Position numbers and translations under genes: made by a program. Positions 32,183-40,106 of a stretch of 64,000 nucleotides of DNA are shown here, one piece after another (the first letter of the stretch is position 1; every line of letters starts with the position of its first letter). The DNA is taken from contig NZ_JACXIY010000014.1 of the NCBI RefSeq assembly GCF_014705655.1, forward strand, positions 230,042-294,041, given 5' to 3'. This DNA is from Paenibacillus arenilitoris (lineage in GTDB: Bacteria; Bacillota; Bacilli; Paenibacillales; Paenibacillaceae). The notes beneath the pieces were generated by a model. That model had not been told where the DNA came from. It made no database searches and saw nothing but the letters and a program-made list of their open reading frames with translations.

Positions 32183-32818
32183 ATGCTCCAAAGGAATCAT
32201 TATTCGCAGCCCCTGCCTCCGGCGGGACAAACGCAGCTGACGACGGCGACGCGAAGCAGGCGGAACCGCAATCGGGCGCTGCTTCTGATCATTTTAGCGC
32301 TCACCGCGTATCTGATATGGAAGTCGGTTTGGCCCTTCGAGCGCTCCGTGCCGGAAGAGGAGATCGTCCCCGTCCATCCCGTATCGGAGCTTCATCCGAT
32401 CGTGGCCGCCAAGCAAAGCGAGCTCATCGCGGAGACGGCCAAGCTTGGCATTACGATTCTGATCACCGACGGCTTCCGCTCGGTCGAGGAGCAGGATGCG
32501 CTATACGCGCAAGGCCGCACCGCCGAAGGCGACGTCGTCACGCAAGTGCAGGGCGGGAATTCGTATCATAATTACGGGCTTGCCATCGATTTTGCCCTGC
32601 GCACGAAGGCGGGCGAGGTCGTGTGGGACATGCAATACGACGGGAACAAGAACGGCGAGGCCGATTGGATGGAGGTCGTGGACGTTGCGAAGCGGCTCGG
32701 CTTCACTTGGGGCGGAGACTGGGCGAACTTCCCGGATTATCCGCATCTGCAGATGGACTTCGGCTACACGATCCGCCAGCTGAAGAGGGGCATGCGGCCG
32801 CCGGTCGAGGCCGAGTAG
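32183..32818 (+). CDS. Membrane-anchored M15-family peptidoglycan peptidase
   Basis: 211 residues. A basic N-terminus (RSRRNRNR) and one membrane helix (ALLLIILALTAYLIW, residues 32-46) anchor an extracytoplasmic M15 domain. Zinc-binding motifs are SYHNYGLAIDFAL near residue 128 (HxxxxxxD) and FPDYPHLQMDFG near 188, the pattern of L-alanyl-D-glutamate endopeptidases such as CwlK and of phage endolysin Ply500, rather than VanY carboxypeptidase. It would cut peptide stems in the wall. The ATG follows AAGGAG. It diverges from the MarR gene. Confidence 0.9.
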   Translation: MLQRNHYSQPLPPAGQTQLTTATRSRRNRNRALLLIILALTAYLIWKSVWPFERSVPEEEIVPVHPVSELHPIVAAKQSELIAETAKLGITILITDGFRSVEEQDALYAQGRTAEGDVVTQVQGGNSYHNYGLAIDFALRTKAGEVVWDMQYDGNKNGEADWMEVVDVAKRLGFTWGGDWANFPDYPHLQMDFGYTIRQLKRGMRPPVEAE

Positions 32819-32845
32819 GCGAGGGTTACGCCAATGGCGCTATTA

Positions 32846-33025
32846 TTTCAAAAAATGAAACTAAATCGATCCGTTACCTTTTCGCTCCCGATTTAGTTTC
32901 AATATTTGAATTTAAACGATATTTTTTCGCGCTTATCCTTTCGAGATAAGCCAGTTTGTTTCAAAATTTGAAACTAAAATCCCGGTTTCTCCTCTTCCTT
33001 TCGGTTTTAGTTTCCGTTTTTGAAA
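32846..33025. repeat. Composite palindromic repeat element, copy 2
   Basis: Four boxes start at 32846, 32897, 32959 and 33011, spaced 51, 62 and 52 bp; box 2 has TGAAT and box 4 TTTCC in one half, the rest match TTTCA-N5-TGAAA. The spacer arms are complementary: CTAAATCG...CGATTTAG between boxes 1 and 2, GCTTATC...GATAAGC between 2 and 3, CTAAAA...TTTTAG between 3 and 4. It fills the 334-bp stretch between the convergent M15 peptidase and MFS genes, which shows no other feature. Confidence 0.88.
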
Positions 33026-33152
33026 TTAACCCCTGCCAGAAGAGCAGCCTATTGCGGATAGACTGCTCAACTACCTGCAAACACGACCGTAGTTCGAGTT
33101 TCCGAGGGTTGCATCCATTTGGAAGAGGAATTCCTGGAATTCCTAAAACCGG

Positions 33153-34373
33153 TTAATGTTCAACGAGCGCTCTATCCCCCGCCGCCGCCGGCTTCGCCTT
33201 CCCGCCGCGTCTCATCGACAAGTACAGGCTAATGACCAGCACAACGGCGCCGAGCATATAAGGCGCATTGATGTGCACGTCGTAGATCGTGCCCGCGACG
33301 GCAGGGCCGAATATGTTGCCGAGACTCATGTAGGCATTGTTCATGCCGGCGACGAACCCCTGCTCGTCGCCCGCCGACTTCGATAGGAGCGTGTTAATGG
33401 CCGGGCGCATGACCGAGGTGAAGGTGAAGAAGAATGCCGTCAGGATGAGCACGTAGACGAAGTTGCCGGACAACAGCATGAGCAGCAGCGCCGCGGCCGA
33501 CAGCAGGAACGTCCAGTTGATCAGCCTCTTCTCGCCGAACCGGTTAATGAGCTTGCCGATGAACAAAGCTTGTATGACCGTCCCCGCAAGCGCACCGACC
33601 GTAATAATGATCGATATTTCGAGCGCGGTGTAACCGAACTTCGCGTCGACGAAGAGCGGGAAGATCGCTTCGAAATTCGCCAGTCCGAACGTCAGGGAGA
33701 AGATGAGGACAAGCAATATAAAGTAGGATGCCTTGAACGATTTGGCGAACTGTTTGAAAATATTGTCCCGCTTCACGATCGCCGCGCGCGCCGCCGCTCT
33801 CGCCTCGCGCGACAGCGACTCCGGCACGAACAGCAGCGAGCCGATCGTCGCAAGCGCCCCTACCGCGGCCGATACGTAGAACGGCGTGCGGAAGCCGAAT
33901 TCGGCCAGAAAGCCGCCGATGCCCGGGCCGATGACGAAGCCGAGCGACATGGAGGCGCCGAGCAGGCCGAGTCCCTTGCCGCGGCTTTCTTCCGACGTAA
34001 TGTCCGCTACGTAAGCGAGCATGGCCGGAATCATCGCCGCCGCCCCGACTCCCCCGATTAACCGGGACAAGTAGAGCAGCGGGATCTGCTCGGCGACGGC
34101 GAAGACGAGATTCGAGACCGTAAACAGCAGTAGGCCGGCTACGATCATAATCTTCCGCCCGTATTTGTCGGACAGCTCGCCGGCGATCGGCGAGAAAATA
34201 AACTGCGTGACGCCGAAGGCCGCGATGAGATAGCCGGCCGTCTTGCCGCCGGCGCCGAATTCCTTCAAAAATTCCGGCAGCACGGGAATAATGAGTCCGA
34301 TGCCCAGCATCGCGATAAACATGTTAATCATCAGGAACAGCATTTGCTTGTTCCCCTTGGATGTTGCCTGCAT
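33153..34373 (-). CDS. MFS multidrug/tetracycline-type efflux transporter (DHA1)
   Basis: 406 residues with 12 membrane segments. Family signals are IGLIIPVLPEFLKEFGAGG at the N-terminus (motif D2-like of TetA/NorA-type pumps), motif A GELSDKYGRKIMIV near residue 65, and motif C GFVIGPGIGGFLAEFGFRTPF near 145. Drug/H+ antiport is the usual role. The ATG is chosen 7 nt after GGAG. It begins 33 bp from the end of the luciferase-like monooxygenase gene on the same strand. Confidence 0.9.
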   Translation of the reverse strand: MQATSKGNKQMLFLMINMFIAMLGIGLIIPVLPEFLKEFGAGGKTAGYLIAAFGVTQFIFSPIAGELSDKYGRKIMIVAGLLLFTVSNLVFAVAEQIPLLYLSRLIGGVGAAAMIPAMLAYVADITSEESRGKGLGLLGASMSLGFVIGPGIGGFLAEFGFRTPFYVSAAVGALATIGSLLFVPESLSREARAAARAAIVKRDNIFKQFAKSFKASYFILLVLIFSLTFGLANFEAIFPLFVDAKFGYTALEISIIITVGALAGTVIQALFIGKLINRFGEKRLINWTFLLSAAALLLMLLSGNFVYVLILTAFFFTFTSVMRPAINTLLSKSAGDEQGFVAGMNNAYMSLGNIFGPAVAGTIYDVHINAPYMLGAVVLVISLYLSMRRGGKAKPAAAGDRALVEH

Positions 34374-34406
34374 TTCCAATCTCCATCCTGTCCGATAAGT
34401 CTTTTT

Positions 34407-35423
34407 TTATAGTCCTGCTACGATTTCATAAGAGCGCAGACGGGCTTGGTGATCGAAAATATGGGCGGCCACCATAATCTCGTCCGCTTGCGTCGCTTCC
34501 ATGTACCGCTTCAGCTTCCCGCGGACCGTCTCCGGGCCGCCGACAATCGAAGAGCCGAGCTGCTGCTGCAGCGCCGCCTTCTCCTGCTCGCTCCACAATT
34601 GATCCATATTGCGGACAGGTGCCGGCAGCGGACCTCTCGTATTGCGGATGAACGAGAGGAACAGCTGCTGCATCGACGTCGCCAGGTACCCCGCCTCCTC
34701 GTCCGTATCCGCCGCGACGATGTTGACCGCTACCATGCCGTACGGCTTATCCAGCACCTCGGATGGCTTGAAGTTGCTGCGGTACAAATTCATCGCCGGT
34801 ATGGTGAAGTTCGGGGAGAAATGTCCGGCGAACGCGAACGGCAGGCCAAGCTCCGCAGCCAGCATCGCGCTGAAATCGCTCGAGCCGAGCAGCCAGATCG
34901 GGATGTTCAGCCCTTCGCCTGGAATCGCGCGCACCGGCATGCCGACTTCCGCCCTCGACGGGTCGAGGAACGCCCGCAGTTCCGCCAGCTGCTCGGGAAA
35001 ATCATGCCCGTTGCTTCTGCGGCTGCCTCGCAAAGCGGCGGCCGTGAGGCCGTCCGTGCCGGGCGCCCGCCCGAGTCCGAGATCGATCCGGCCTGGGAAG
35101 AGCGACTCCAGCGTCCCGAATTGCTCGGCAATGACGAGCGGCGCATGGTTCGGCAGCATGATGCCCCCCGAGCCGACTCGGATCGTCGAGGTCCCGGCCG
35201 CGACATGGCCGATGACGATCGACGTAGCGGAGCTGGCAATGCTCGGCGCATTATGGTGTTCGGCCAGCCAGTAACGGTTGTAGCCCCACTTCTCGGCGTG
35301 GCGCGCAAGATCAAGCGTATTGCCGAGCGACTCGGCGACCGAGCCGCCTTCGACGATCGGGGATACATCGAGGACGGATAGCGGAATGCGGAACGTTTCG
35401 TTTATTTGTTGACGGTCTGACAC
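34407..35423 (-). CDS. LLM-class flavin-dependent oxidoreductase
   Basis: 338 residues of the luciferase-like monooxygenase family, the MsnO8-type subgroup: [21 protein letters not shown] at the N-terminus, [22 protein letters not shown] near residue 55, [41 protein letters not shown] near 100. It would use FMN/F420-type flavin and O2 on an unknown substrate. It starts at a GTG with AGAGGTG upstream; a longer frame would cover regulatory sequence. The motif AACTGTATGAATAG upstream is shared with the operator of the adjacent Rrf2 gene, suggesting regulation by it. Confidence 0.9.
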   Translation of the reverse strand: MSDRQQINETFRIPLSVLDVSPIVEGGSVAESLGNTLDLARHAEKWGYNRYWLAEHHNAPSIASSATSIVIGHVAAGTSTIRVGSGGIMLPNHAPLVIAEQFGTLESLFPGRIDLGLGRAPGTDGLTAAALRGSRRSNGHDFPEQLAELRAFLDPSRAEVGMPVRAIPGEGLNIPIWLLGSSDFSAMLAAELGLPFAFAGHFSPNFTIPAMNLYRSNFKPSEVLDKPYGMVAVNIVAADTDEEAGYLATSMQQLFLSFIRNTRGPLPAPVRNMDQLWSEQEKAALQQQLGSSIVGGPETVRGKLKRYMEATQADEIMVAAHIFDHQARLRSYEIVAGL

Positions 35424-35502
35424 TTTGTTCACCTCTTCTGCATAATCGAGATAGCCGCTGCCGGGTTCGTCCTTCAGCGCGCTTCGGCTTTGGCTTCTCT
35501 CT

Positions 35503-35527
35503 AACTGTATGAATAGCGGATACACTT
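35503..35527. promoter_or_regulatory. Candidate Rrf2 binding site upstream of the LLM gene
   Basis: AACTGTATGAATAG followed by ATACACTT resembles the palindromic operator at 36085-36107 in front of the Rrf2 gene (AACTGTATGAAATAG...TACAGT). Sharing of a 13-14 base half suggests the same regulator binds both. Confidence 0.45.
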
Positions 35528-35615
35528 TGAGTGCGGAAACAGCGCCATACACGGTCCAAGCCGCGTGACGGTTTAGGCCGGTTCGACGCCATACTATCCC
35601 GGCAGCCGACCCGCC

Positions 35616-36059
35616 TTACGCCTGCTTCGTCTTTAACTTCTGCTGGCACTGCCGGATCTTATCCAACACCGTTTGCAGCGTATTCTGCTCCAAGTAAGCT
35701 TCGTAGTGAAGCTCGGCCTCGTAGAAGAAGTGGTCCATGACAACCTGTATGTTCGCGGAGACCAAACACTCCTCTTCCGGATTGCCGGAGCACCAATGCG
35801 GCTTCAAGGCGCCGCCGGACAACACGCGATAAATTTCGGCCAGCGTAACTTCCTTGGGGTCGCAGCTCAAAATGTAGCCGCCGCCGATTCCTTCCTTCGT
35901 TCTCACGTAGCCGCTCTTGCGCAGCGTGCTCATAATTTTGCGGATTCGGGTCGGGTTGGTCGTTACGTTGCGCGCGATCGTCTCGCTGCTAGCCATATGA
36001 TCGGGCAAATAGGCGAGCAGCACCAAGCTGTGCACCGCCACCGTAAACTCACTGTTCAT
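35616..36059 (-). CDS. Rrf2-family transcriptional regulator
   Basis: 147 residues with an Rrf2 winged helix: SSETIARNVTTNPTRIRKIMSTLRKSGYVRTKEGIGGGYIL, then LAEIYRVLSGG and HWCSGNPEEECLVS. The cysteines (C91 and C99 region plus one near the C-terminus) could sense redox state or a cluster, but the canonical CX2-8C pattern of Fe-S Rrf2 proteins is not clear. Begins after GAGGGAG. Its promoter overlaps an inverted repeat, and a related site lies in front of the LLM oxidoreductase downstream. It probably represses both. Confidence 0.9.
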   Translation of the reverse strand: MNSEFTVAVHSLVLLAYLPDHMASSETIARNVTTNPTRIRKIMSTLRKSGYVRTKEGIGGGYILSCDPKEVTLAEIYRVLSGGALKPHWCSGNPEEECLVSANIQVVMDHFFYEAELHYEAYLEQNTLQTVLDKIRQCQQKLKTKQA

Positions 36060-36084
36060 CTTTACACTCCCTCTCGTGAAGGAT

Positions 36085-36119
36085 ACTGTAATACTATTTC
36101 ATACAGTTAAGAAAGTCAA
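36085..36119 (-). promoter_or_regulatory. Rrf2 promoter with palindromic operator
   Basis: Minus-strand TTGACT (36114-36119), 17-bp spacer, TAGTAT (36091-36096). An inverted repeat ACTGTA-N11-TACAGT (36085-36107) overlaps the -10, consistent with autorepression. Confidence 0.65.
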
Positions 36120-36131
36120 ATCCGAATTTTG

Positions 36132-36173
36132 CGAGGGAAGGAGAAGCGGCGCAACACAGCCCTTCTCCTCCCC
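36132..36173 (-). terminator. Hairpin downstream of the ECF-led operon
   Basis: GGAAGGAGAAG...CTTCTCCTCC inverted repeat 33 bp past the stop of the last VOC gene. No clear T-run, so termination is uncertain. Confidence 0.35.
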
Positions 36174-36205
36174 CAGCGCAGACCGATGGACAGGAGAGTT
36201 GCACG

Positions 36206-36646
36206 TTAAGGCTCGTAGCCTTCTTTGACCGTATCCTTCGGATCCCAAATCGACCAGGCCGCTTCCAACAAATTGCCTTGATCGTCTCTGAAATAAAAAT
36301 ATTTCGCTTCGCCGCCGCCGAGAATCCGTAGCTCGCCCACGTCGACGCCTTTGCCCGCTAACTCGCTGTGCGTATGCTCGATATTCGGGCAGTTGAGGGC
36401 CATGATGGGAAACGGCGCGCCGTTTCTTGCGATTTCCAGCGGCTTGCGGTCCTCCGTCTCAATGAGCAGGAGCGCGATCGAATGCTGGTGGGGATGATGC
36501 AGTACGGCCAAATAAGAGCCCCGGTCCTGGAACTTGTCGATCAGCTTGAACGATAGATGATTCGTATACCATTCCACCGATCGGTCGATTGCCGTCGTAG
36601 GGGCGTATACGTAGCCGATTCTGGTAAAAGCAAATTCGCGATTCAC
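36206..36646 (-). CDS. VOC-family protein (glyoxalase/bleomycin-resistance fold)
   Basis: 146 residues, two beta-alpha-beta-beta-beta units: FTRIGYVYAPTTAIDRSVEWYTNHLSFKLIDKF, then HSIALLLIETED, and the second half with KYFYFRDDQGNLLEAAW, the usual DPDGN-type motif. VOC proteins bind metals or small molecules and act as lyases, dioxygenases or drug-binding proteins. Last gene of the operon headed by the ECF sigma factor, 26 bp after another VOC gene. Function cannot be specified. Confidence 0.86.
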   Translation of the reverse strand: MNREFAFTRIGYVYAPTTAIDRSVEWYTNHLSFKLIDKFQDRGSYLAVLHHPHQHSIALLLIETEDRKPLEIARNGAPFPIMALNCPNIEHTHSELAGKGVDVGELRILGGGEAKYFYFRDDQGNLLEAAWSIWDPKDTVKEGYEP

Positions 36647-36672
36647 CCGGCTTCCTCCTTATCCTCTAAAGG

Positions 36673-37074
36673 CTATGCTTCCGGCTCCTGGAACACTTGA
36701 AACTTGTTCCCGTCGGGATCCTTGAACATGAGCTGCAGTCCGCAGCTTCCTTCGTCCCGGATATCGGCTTCGACCCAGGCGCCCGATTCCTTCAGCGAAG
36801 CGTATAGAGGCTGGATTCTCGTGGTCGTGAAGCAAATCGGAAACATCTCGAACGGCGCTCCGTCGTCCGCCCACCCTGTCGTGGAGAAGGTAAGCGGCGT
36901 CATGTCAGGGCTCGGCAGCAGGAACAGCCACTGCCCTTCATCCATAACCATAATGGCTCCTCTGCCGGGCTCGACGGGGGAGCGAAGCTTCATCCCGAGC
37001 ACCCGTCCATACCATTCCGCCGCTTTTTCCGGGCTCGCTACCGGGACATAGGCGCAGTTAATGTTTTTGATCAT
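36673..37074 (-). CDS. VOC-family protein
   Basis: About 133 residues: KNINCAYVPVASPEKAAEWYGRVLGMKLRSP at the N-terminus and LQLMFKDPDGNKFQVFQEPE at the end are typical VOC half-motifs. The ATG at 37074 is preferred because it lies 8 nt from AGGAG, while an ATG two codons earlier is too close. It starts 12 bp after the pentapeptide/effector-binding protein, so it is part of the ECF-led operon. Both VOC proteins of the operon may sequester or modify the same compound. Confidence 0.87.
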   Translation of the reverse strand: MIKNINCAYVPVASPEKAAEWYGRVLGMKLRSPVEPGRGAIMVMDEGQWLFLLPSPDMTPLTFSTTGWADDGAPFEMFPICFTTTRIQPLYASLKESGAWVEADIRDEGSCGLQLMFKDPDGNKFQVFQEPEA

Positions 37075-37086
37075 CGTCATCTCTCC

Positions 37087-38067
37087 TTAAGGTTTCAGTG
37101 CGACATATACGTCGATTTCATTATCGTCCCGGTCGGGCTTGTAGCGGTCGTCCCACACCTCGAAGTCGTATCCGTCCGGCTGGCGTCCATTCTCCTGCAT
37201 CCAGCGGCCGTACAGCAGGTCGTACGTCCGGCCAAGCTCCGACTCGAGCCCGACATGCGTCAGCTTGACGTATTCCCGGGAAGGAAGCGATCGGACCGCG
37301 AATCCTTCGGGAACGGCCGTCCCTTCCGGGACCGCATAACCGATTAGCTGCGTAAACGCGTCCGTATGCGGATTAAATCCGGGCTTCATCGGATAGATCT
37401 GTACGAGATAGACGGCATCGGACAAGCGCCCGCCGAACTGCCCGCGCGCCTCCCGCACCTTCTCGAGCGCACGGGTACCGAGCTCCTGCTCGGCAATTTC
37501 CCGTAAATTCGCTTCGAACGCCACGCCGGCGACGGTGAAGCCGGCCTTCTCCACGATCGCCGGCTCTGCCGGCGGCGCTTCTTCCGATGCCGATGCCGAC
37601 GCCGCGGCCGACTCCAGGCGATCCGCATGGCAGCGCAGCAGCTCCTCAACCGGAATTCCGTTAATGCGCATGCCTTCGACCCGGCAATCGATCAGCTCCA
37701 CGCCGCTCAAGTTGCACGATTCGAATACCGCCGTGCTCAAATCGCTGTTCAGGAAACGGACAGGCTCTACGTTGACCCAGCCGTCGGTTCCGGCTTCCTC
37801 CTCCAATTGGCTGACCGCGGCGTCCGGTCGCCGGATATTTTCGAATAAGGTTCCGCCCATCTGCACTTCATCGACATGCACGTTCGAGAAATAGATGTGC
37901 TTCCACGCGGAATCGACGAAATTGACATGCTCAAGCGACGTTTCCCTCGCGTCGACGCCGTGAAGCTCGGCTCCTTTCAGGCATACCATATGCAGCTTCT
38001 CCCCGCGCAAATCTTCAAGCTCGAAGCCGCCTTTGCGATCGATCATCCTCTTGTCCGTTAAAGCCAT
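37087..38067 (-). CDS. Pentapeptide-like repeat protein with C-terminal GyrI-like effector-binding domain
   Basis: 326 residues. The N-terminal 140 residues have right-handed-helix-like pentapeptide patterns (FELEDLRGEKLHMVCLKGAEL, FLNSDLSTAVFESCNLSGVEL). An Ala/Glu-rich linker leads into a GyrI-like/AraC effector-binding domain (residues about 175-326: FTVAGVAFEANLREI, YVKLTHVGLESELGRTYDLLYGRWMQENGRQPDGYDFEVWD). This domain binds small ligands in BmrR/Rob-type regulators, but no DNA-binding domain is present. The ATG after GGGAGAGGG is used; a much longer frame upstream would overlap the neighbouring gene. It follows the C39/BtrH-like gene by 29 bp. Confidence 0.83.
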   Translation of the reverse strand: MALTDKRMIDRKGGFELEDLRGEKLHMVCLKGAELHGVDARETSLEHVNFVDSAWKHIYFSNVHVDEVQMGGTLFENIRRPDAAVSQLEEEAGTDGWVNVEPVRFLNSDLSTAVFESCNLSGVELIDCRVEGMRINGIPVEELLRCHADRLESAAASASASEEAPPAEPAIVEKAGFTVAGVAFEANLREIAEQELGTRALEKVREARGQFGGRLSDAVYLVQIYPMKPGFNPHTDAFTQLIGYAVPEGTAVPEGFAVRSLPSREYVKLTHVGLESELGRTYDLLYGRWMQENGRQPDGYDFEVWDDRYKPDRDDNEIDVYVALKP

Positions 38068-38096
38068 CGCCCTCAACCCTCTCCCATTAGCAACGA

Positions 38097-39092
38097 TTAA
38101 TTGACCCAGACTTCCGAGTAATACTCTTTCATGAAATGAAACAGCTGCTCCAGCTGCCGGACGCCCTCCTCCTCCGCTTCCCTTGCCTGCCGCAGCAGCC
38201 GGATCGCGCGATCCGCTTCCGCCGGATCCTTCGGCCGCCCGCCTTCCGGGAACGGGAACAGCTCCCTTAACCGGCCGAGCGCCTCGGCGACCGTCCCGTA
38301 ACGGGCAGCGGCTTCCCCCGCATGCTTGCGAACGGTGCGCTCCACTACGTTGGCGCCATCCCAGCGGAACGCTACCTCGCGCAAGAAACGCTCGGCGAAT
38401 TCCCTGGCATCGGCAATGACGGCCGTGTTGTACGCATTGCCGTATTCGTCGGCGCCGCGCCGCTCCATGACGCCGATCCAGGCGTCGTACCCGGCCAGCC
38501 CATGCGCGAACCTGTCGCCGAACACATGGGTCCATTCCTTGCCTCGCGCATGGTCCACGATCATCGACAGCGCCATTCGCAGCACCTCGTATTTCGAATG
38601 CGGCAGGCTCTCGCTGATCGTCGTCACGAACAGAAGATCGATCTTCGGATTCGCGAACTGCTCGTACGTCAACGTTCCGTCCTTCGAGACGTCCTTGGCG
38701 TAAAACAGCTGCTTGTCGTCGTCATAGCCGTAAATCAAGCCGAATTCGGGAACGAACAGATCGAACGCGATGGCCGGAACGCCTCGGTCGATCGATTGCT
38801 GAACGAGCGCGATGGTCCGCTCGACCTTATCCGGCGTCAGCGGCGCGGAAGGGTCGGCCAGGCAGCTCGTGAAGCCGAGATTGCACAGATTGCGGCGAAG
38901 AATGTACCCGCCGGGGAACGAGGTCGGTCCCGCGGCGTTGACGCTGTCCGGGTCGATATTCATGCGGAAGGCATGGCCGGTTAATCCCATGACGTCCGAG
39001 AGCGAATAGTGCTTCTTGTCCGTATAGCCGACCGCCCCGTGTATAGCCGCCGCCGATGTCCATGTCTTCGACCAATCCTTCCGAGCCTCCAT
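38097..39092 (-). CDS. Conserved protein, tentative BtrH/C39-like domain, in ECF-led operon
   Basis: 331 residues, no signal peptide or membrane segment. The first 150 residues (SLSDVMGLTGHAFRMNI, NLCNLGFTSCLADPS, GVPAIAFDLFVPEFGLIYGYDDDKQLFY) resemble the papain-like BtrH N-terminal/C39 fold, in which a Cys and a His act in acyl transfer; this is a weak, pattern-level match. The C-terminal half is helical (EAEEEGVRQLEQLFHFMKEYY). It begins 42 bp after the ECF sigma gene and is probably its first target or its partner. I cannot assign a reaction. Confidence 0.78.
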   Translation of the reverse strand: MEARKDWSKTWTSAAAIHGAVGYTDKKHYSLSDVMGLTGHAFRMNIDPDSVNAAGPTSFPGGYILRRNLCNLGFTSCLADPSAPLTPDKVERTIALVQQSIDRGVPAIAFDLFVPEFGLIYGYDDDKQLFYAKDVSKDGTLTYEQFANPKIDLLFVTTISESLPHSKYEVLRMALSMIVDHARGKEWTHVFGDRFAHGLAGYDAWIGVMERRGADEYGNAYNTAVIADAREFAERFLREVAFRWDGANVVERTVRKHAGEAAARYGTVAEALGRLRELFPFPEGGRPKDPAEADRAIRLLRQAREAEEEGVRQLEQLFHFMKEYYSEVWVN

Positions 39093-39134
39093 GAACGTCT
39101 CATCTCCAATCCCGTAAGAAGATTATGATAGTAG

Positions 39135-39914
39135 CTACAACCTGGGAGGAACCAACAGCTTCCTGCTCGGCAGGCCGAGCGCCGCCCGACGCTGCACGTA
39201 CAGGCCGATCGTTACGCGGATGCGTTCCTTCTGGAGCTTGGCGCGGGATTTGGACAAGGAGTTGTATACGCCGGCGGTCGTCGTTCCGAACAGCTCGGCG
39301 ATCTCGGCAGGAGGAAGCTCTCCGAAGAATCGGGCTTCGAAAATGCCGCGTTCCCGCTTGTTCAAGCAGCCGATCAGCTCATGGATGCCCTGAAGCACCT
39401 CTTGCCGAAGCAAATGCTTCTCCGGCTCTTCCCCGCTTCTTGCCCCTTCGGCCGCGTGATCCGCCAAGTGGAACAAAATGCTGTCGATGTCGGTGCAGTC
39501 GACCGGCTGGCCGCTTCCTCCCGAGCGGGCTTCCGCCTCCGGTCCTTGCCGGCTCCCGAAGCTGCAGAACGGCTTCTCCTTGGCATGCGGGCCTCCGCGC
39601 CTAAGCTTCATATAAGCCTGATTGCGGACGATGCGGTGGAGCCACGGCATGAACCGGCCGGCATCGGCGAGCGTACCCAGATGAAGAAACGCCCGGATCA
39701 GCGCTTCCTGCACGATATCCTCCGCGAGAAACCGGTCCTTCAGCAGCGAACCCGCAAGGCCCAGCGCCTTCGCCCGATGCTTGCGGACAAGCTCGCCGAA
39801 CGCTTCCGTGTCGCCCGCTCGGGCCCGTTCGACGAGTTCGCGCTCCGTCTCCCCCGGTGCCGATGGCCCGGCCGGCCAATCGGACTTCCCAAGCTCCAAC
39901 ACGTTCAATGCCAT
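39135..39914 (-). CDS. ECF-type RNA polymerase sigma factor with extended linker
   Basis: 259 residues, longer than the usual 160-200. Sigma-2 is at about 25-100 (ELVRKHRAKALGLAGSLLKDRFLAEDIVQEALIRAFLHL, FMPWLHRIVRNQAYMKLRR), sigma-4 at about 175-240 (CLNKRERGIFEARFFGELPPAEIAELFGTTTAGVYNSLSKSRAKL). Between them is a 70-residue linker rich in Gly, Ser and acidic residues with two Cys. A short basic tail follows. No anti-sigma gene is visible beside it. It heads a co-oriented run of five genes with gaps of 12-42 bp (BtrH-like, pentapeptide/GyrI-like, two VOC), so it may respond to a ligand bound by one of these. Confidence 0.9.
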   Translation of the reverse strand: MALNVLELGKSDWPAGPSAPGETERELVERARAGDTEAFGELVRKHRAKALGLAGSLLKDRFLAEDIVQEALIRAFLHLGTLADAGRFMPWLHRIVRNQAYMKLRRGGPHAKEKPFCSFGSRQGPEAEARSGGSGQPVDCTDIDSILFHLADHAAEGARSGEEPEKHLLRQEVLQGIHELIGCLNKRERGIFEARFFGELPPAEIAELFGTTTAGVYNSLSKSRAKLQKERIRVTIGLYVQRRAALGLPSRKLLVPPRL

Positions 39915-39976
39915 CCCTCCCGCAACATGGATGCCGCCCGCGGCCGAAATCTATCCAACTTTACTGATCTATTTGC

Positions 39977-40008
39977 AAAAAAATAAATGAAGCTGCCCGA
40001 AGGCAGCC
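39977..40008 (-). terminator. Intrinsic terminator downstream of the aldo-keto reductase
   Basis: Minus-strand GCTGCC-TTCG-GGCAGC tetraloop hairpin followed by TTCATTTATTTTTTT, about 100 bp past the aldo-keto reductase stop. Confidence 0.85.
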
Positions 40009-40106
40009 TGGATTCCCCGTATTTGCCATGGGAAAATTGCCCATGACCTGATCATAACCCGGAACATGTGTTCTGTAAACCGTTATTTTCAGCCCATCCG
40101 TCCGCG

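Noticed and set aside
37087..38535. Long version (482 codons) of the pentapeptide/GyrI-like gene
   Set aside because: The extra 156 codons overlap the upstream gene in another frame and are Arg/Gly-rich; a good ribosome binding site precedes the ATG at 38067.
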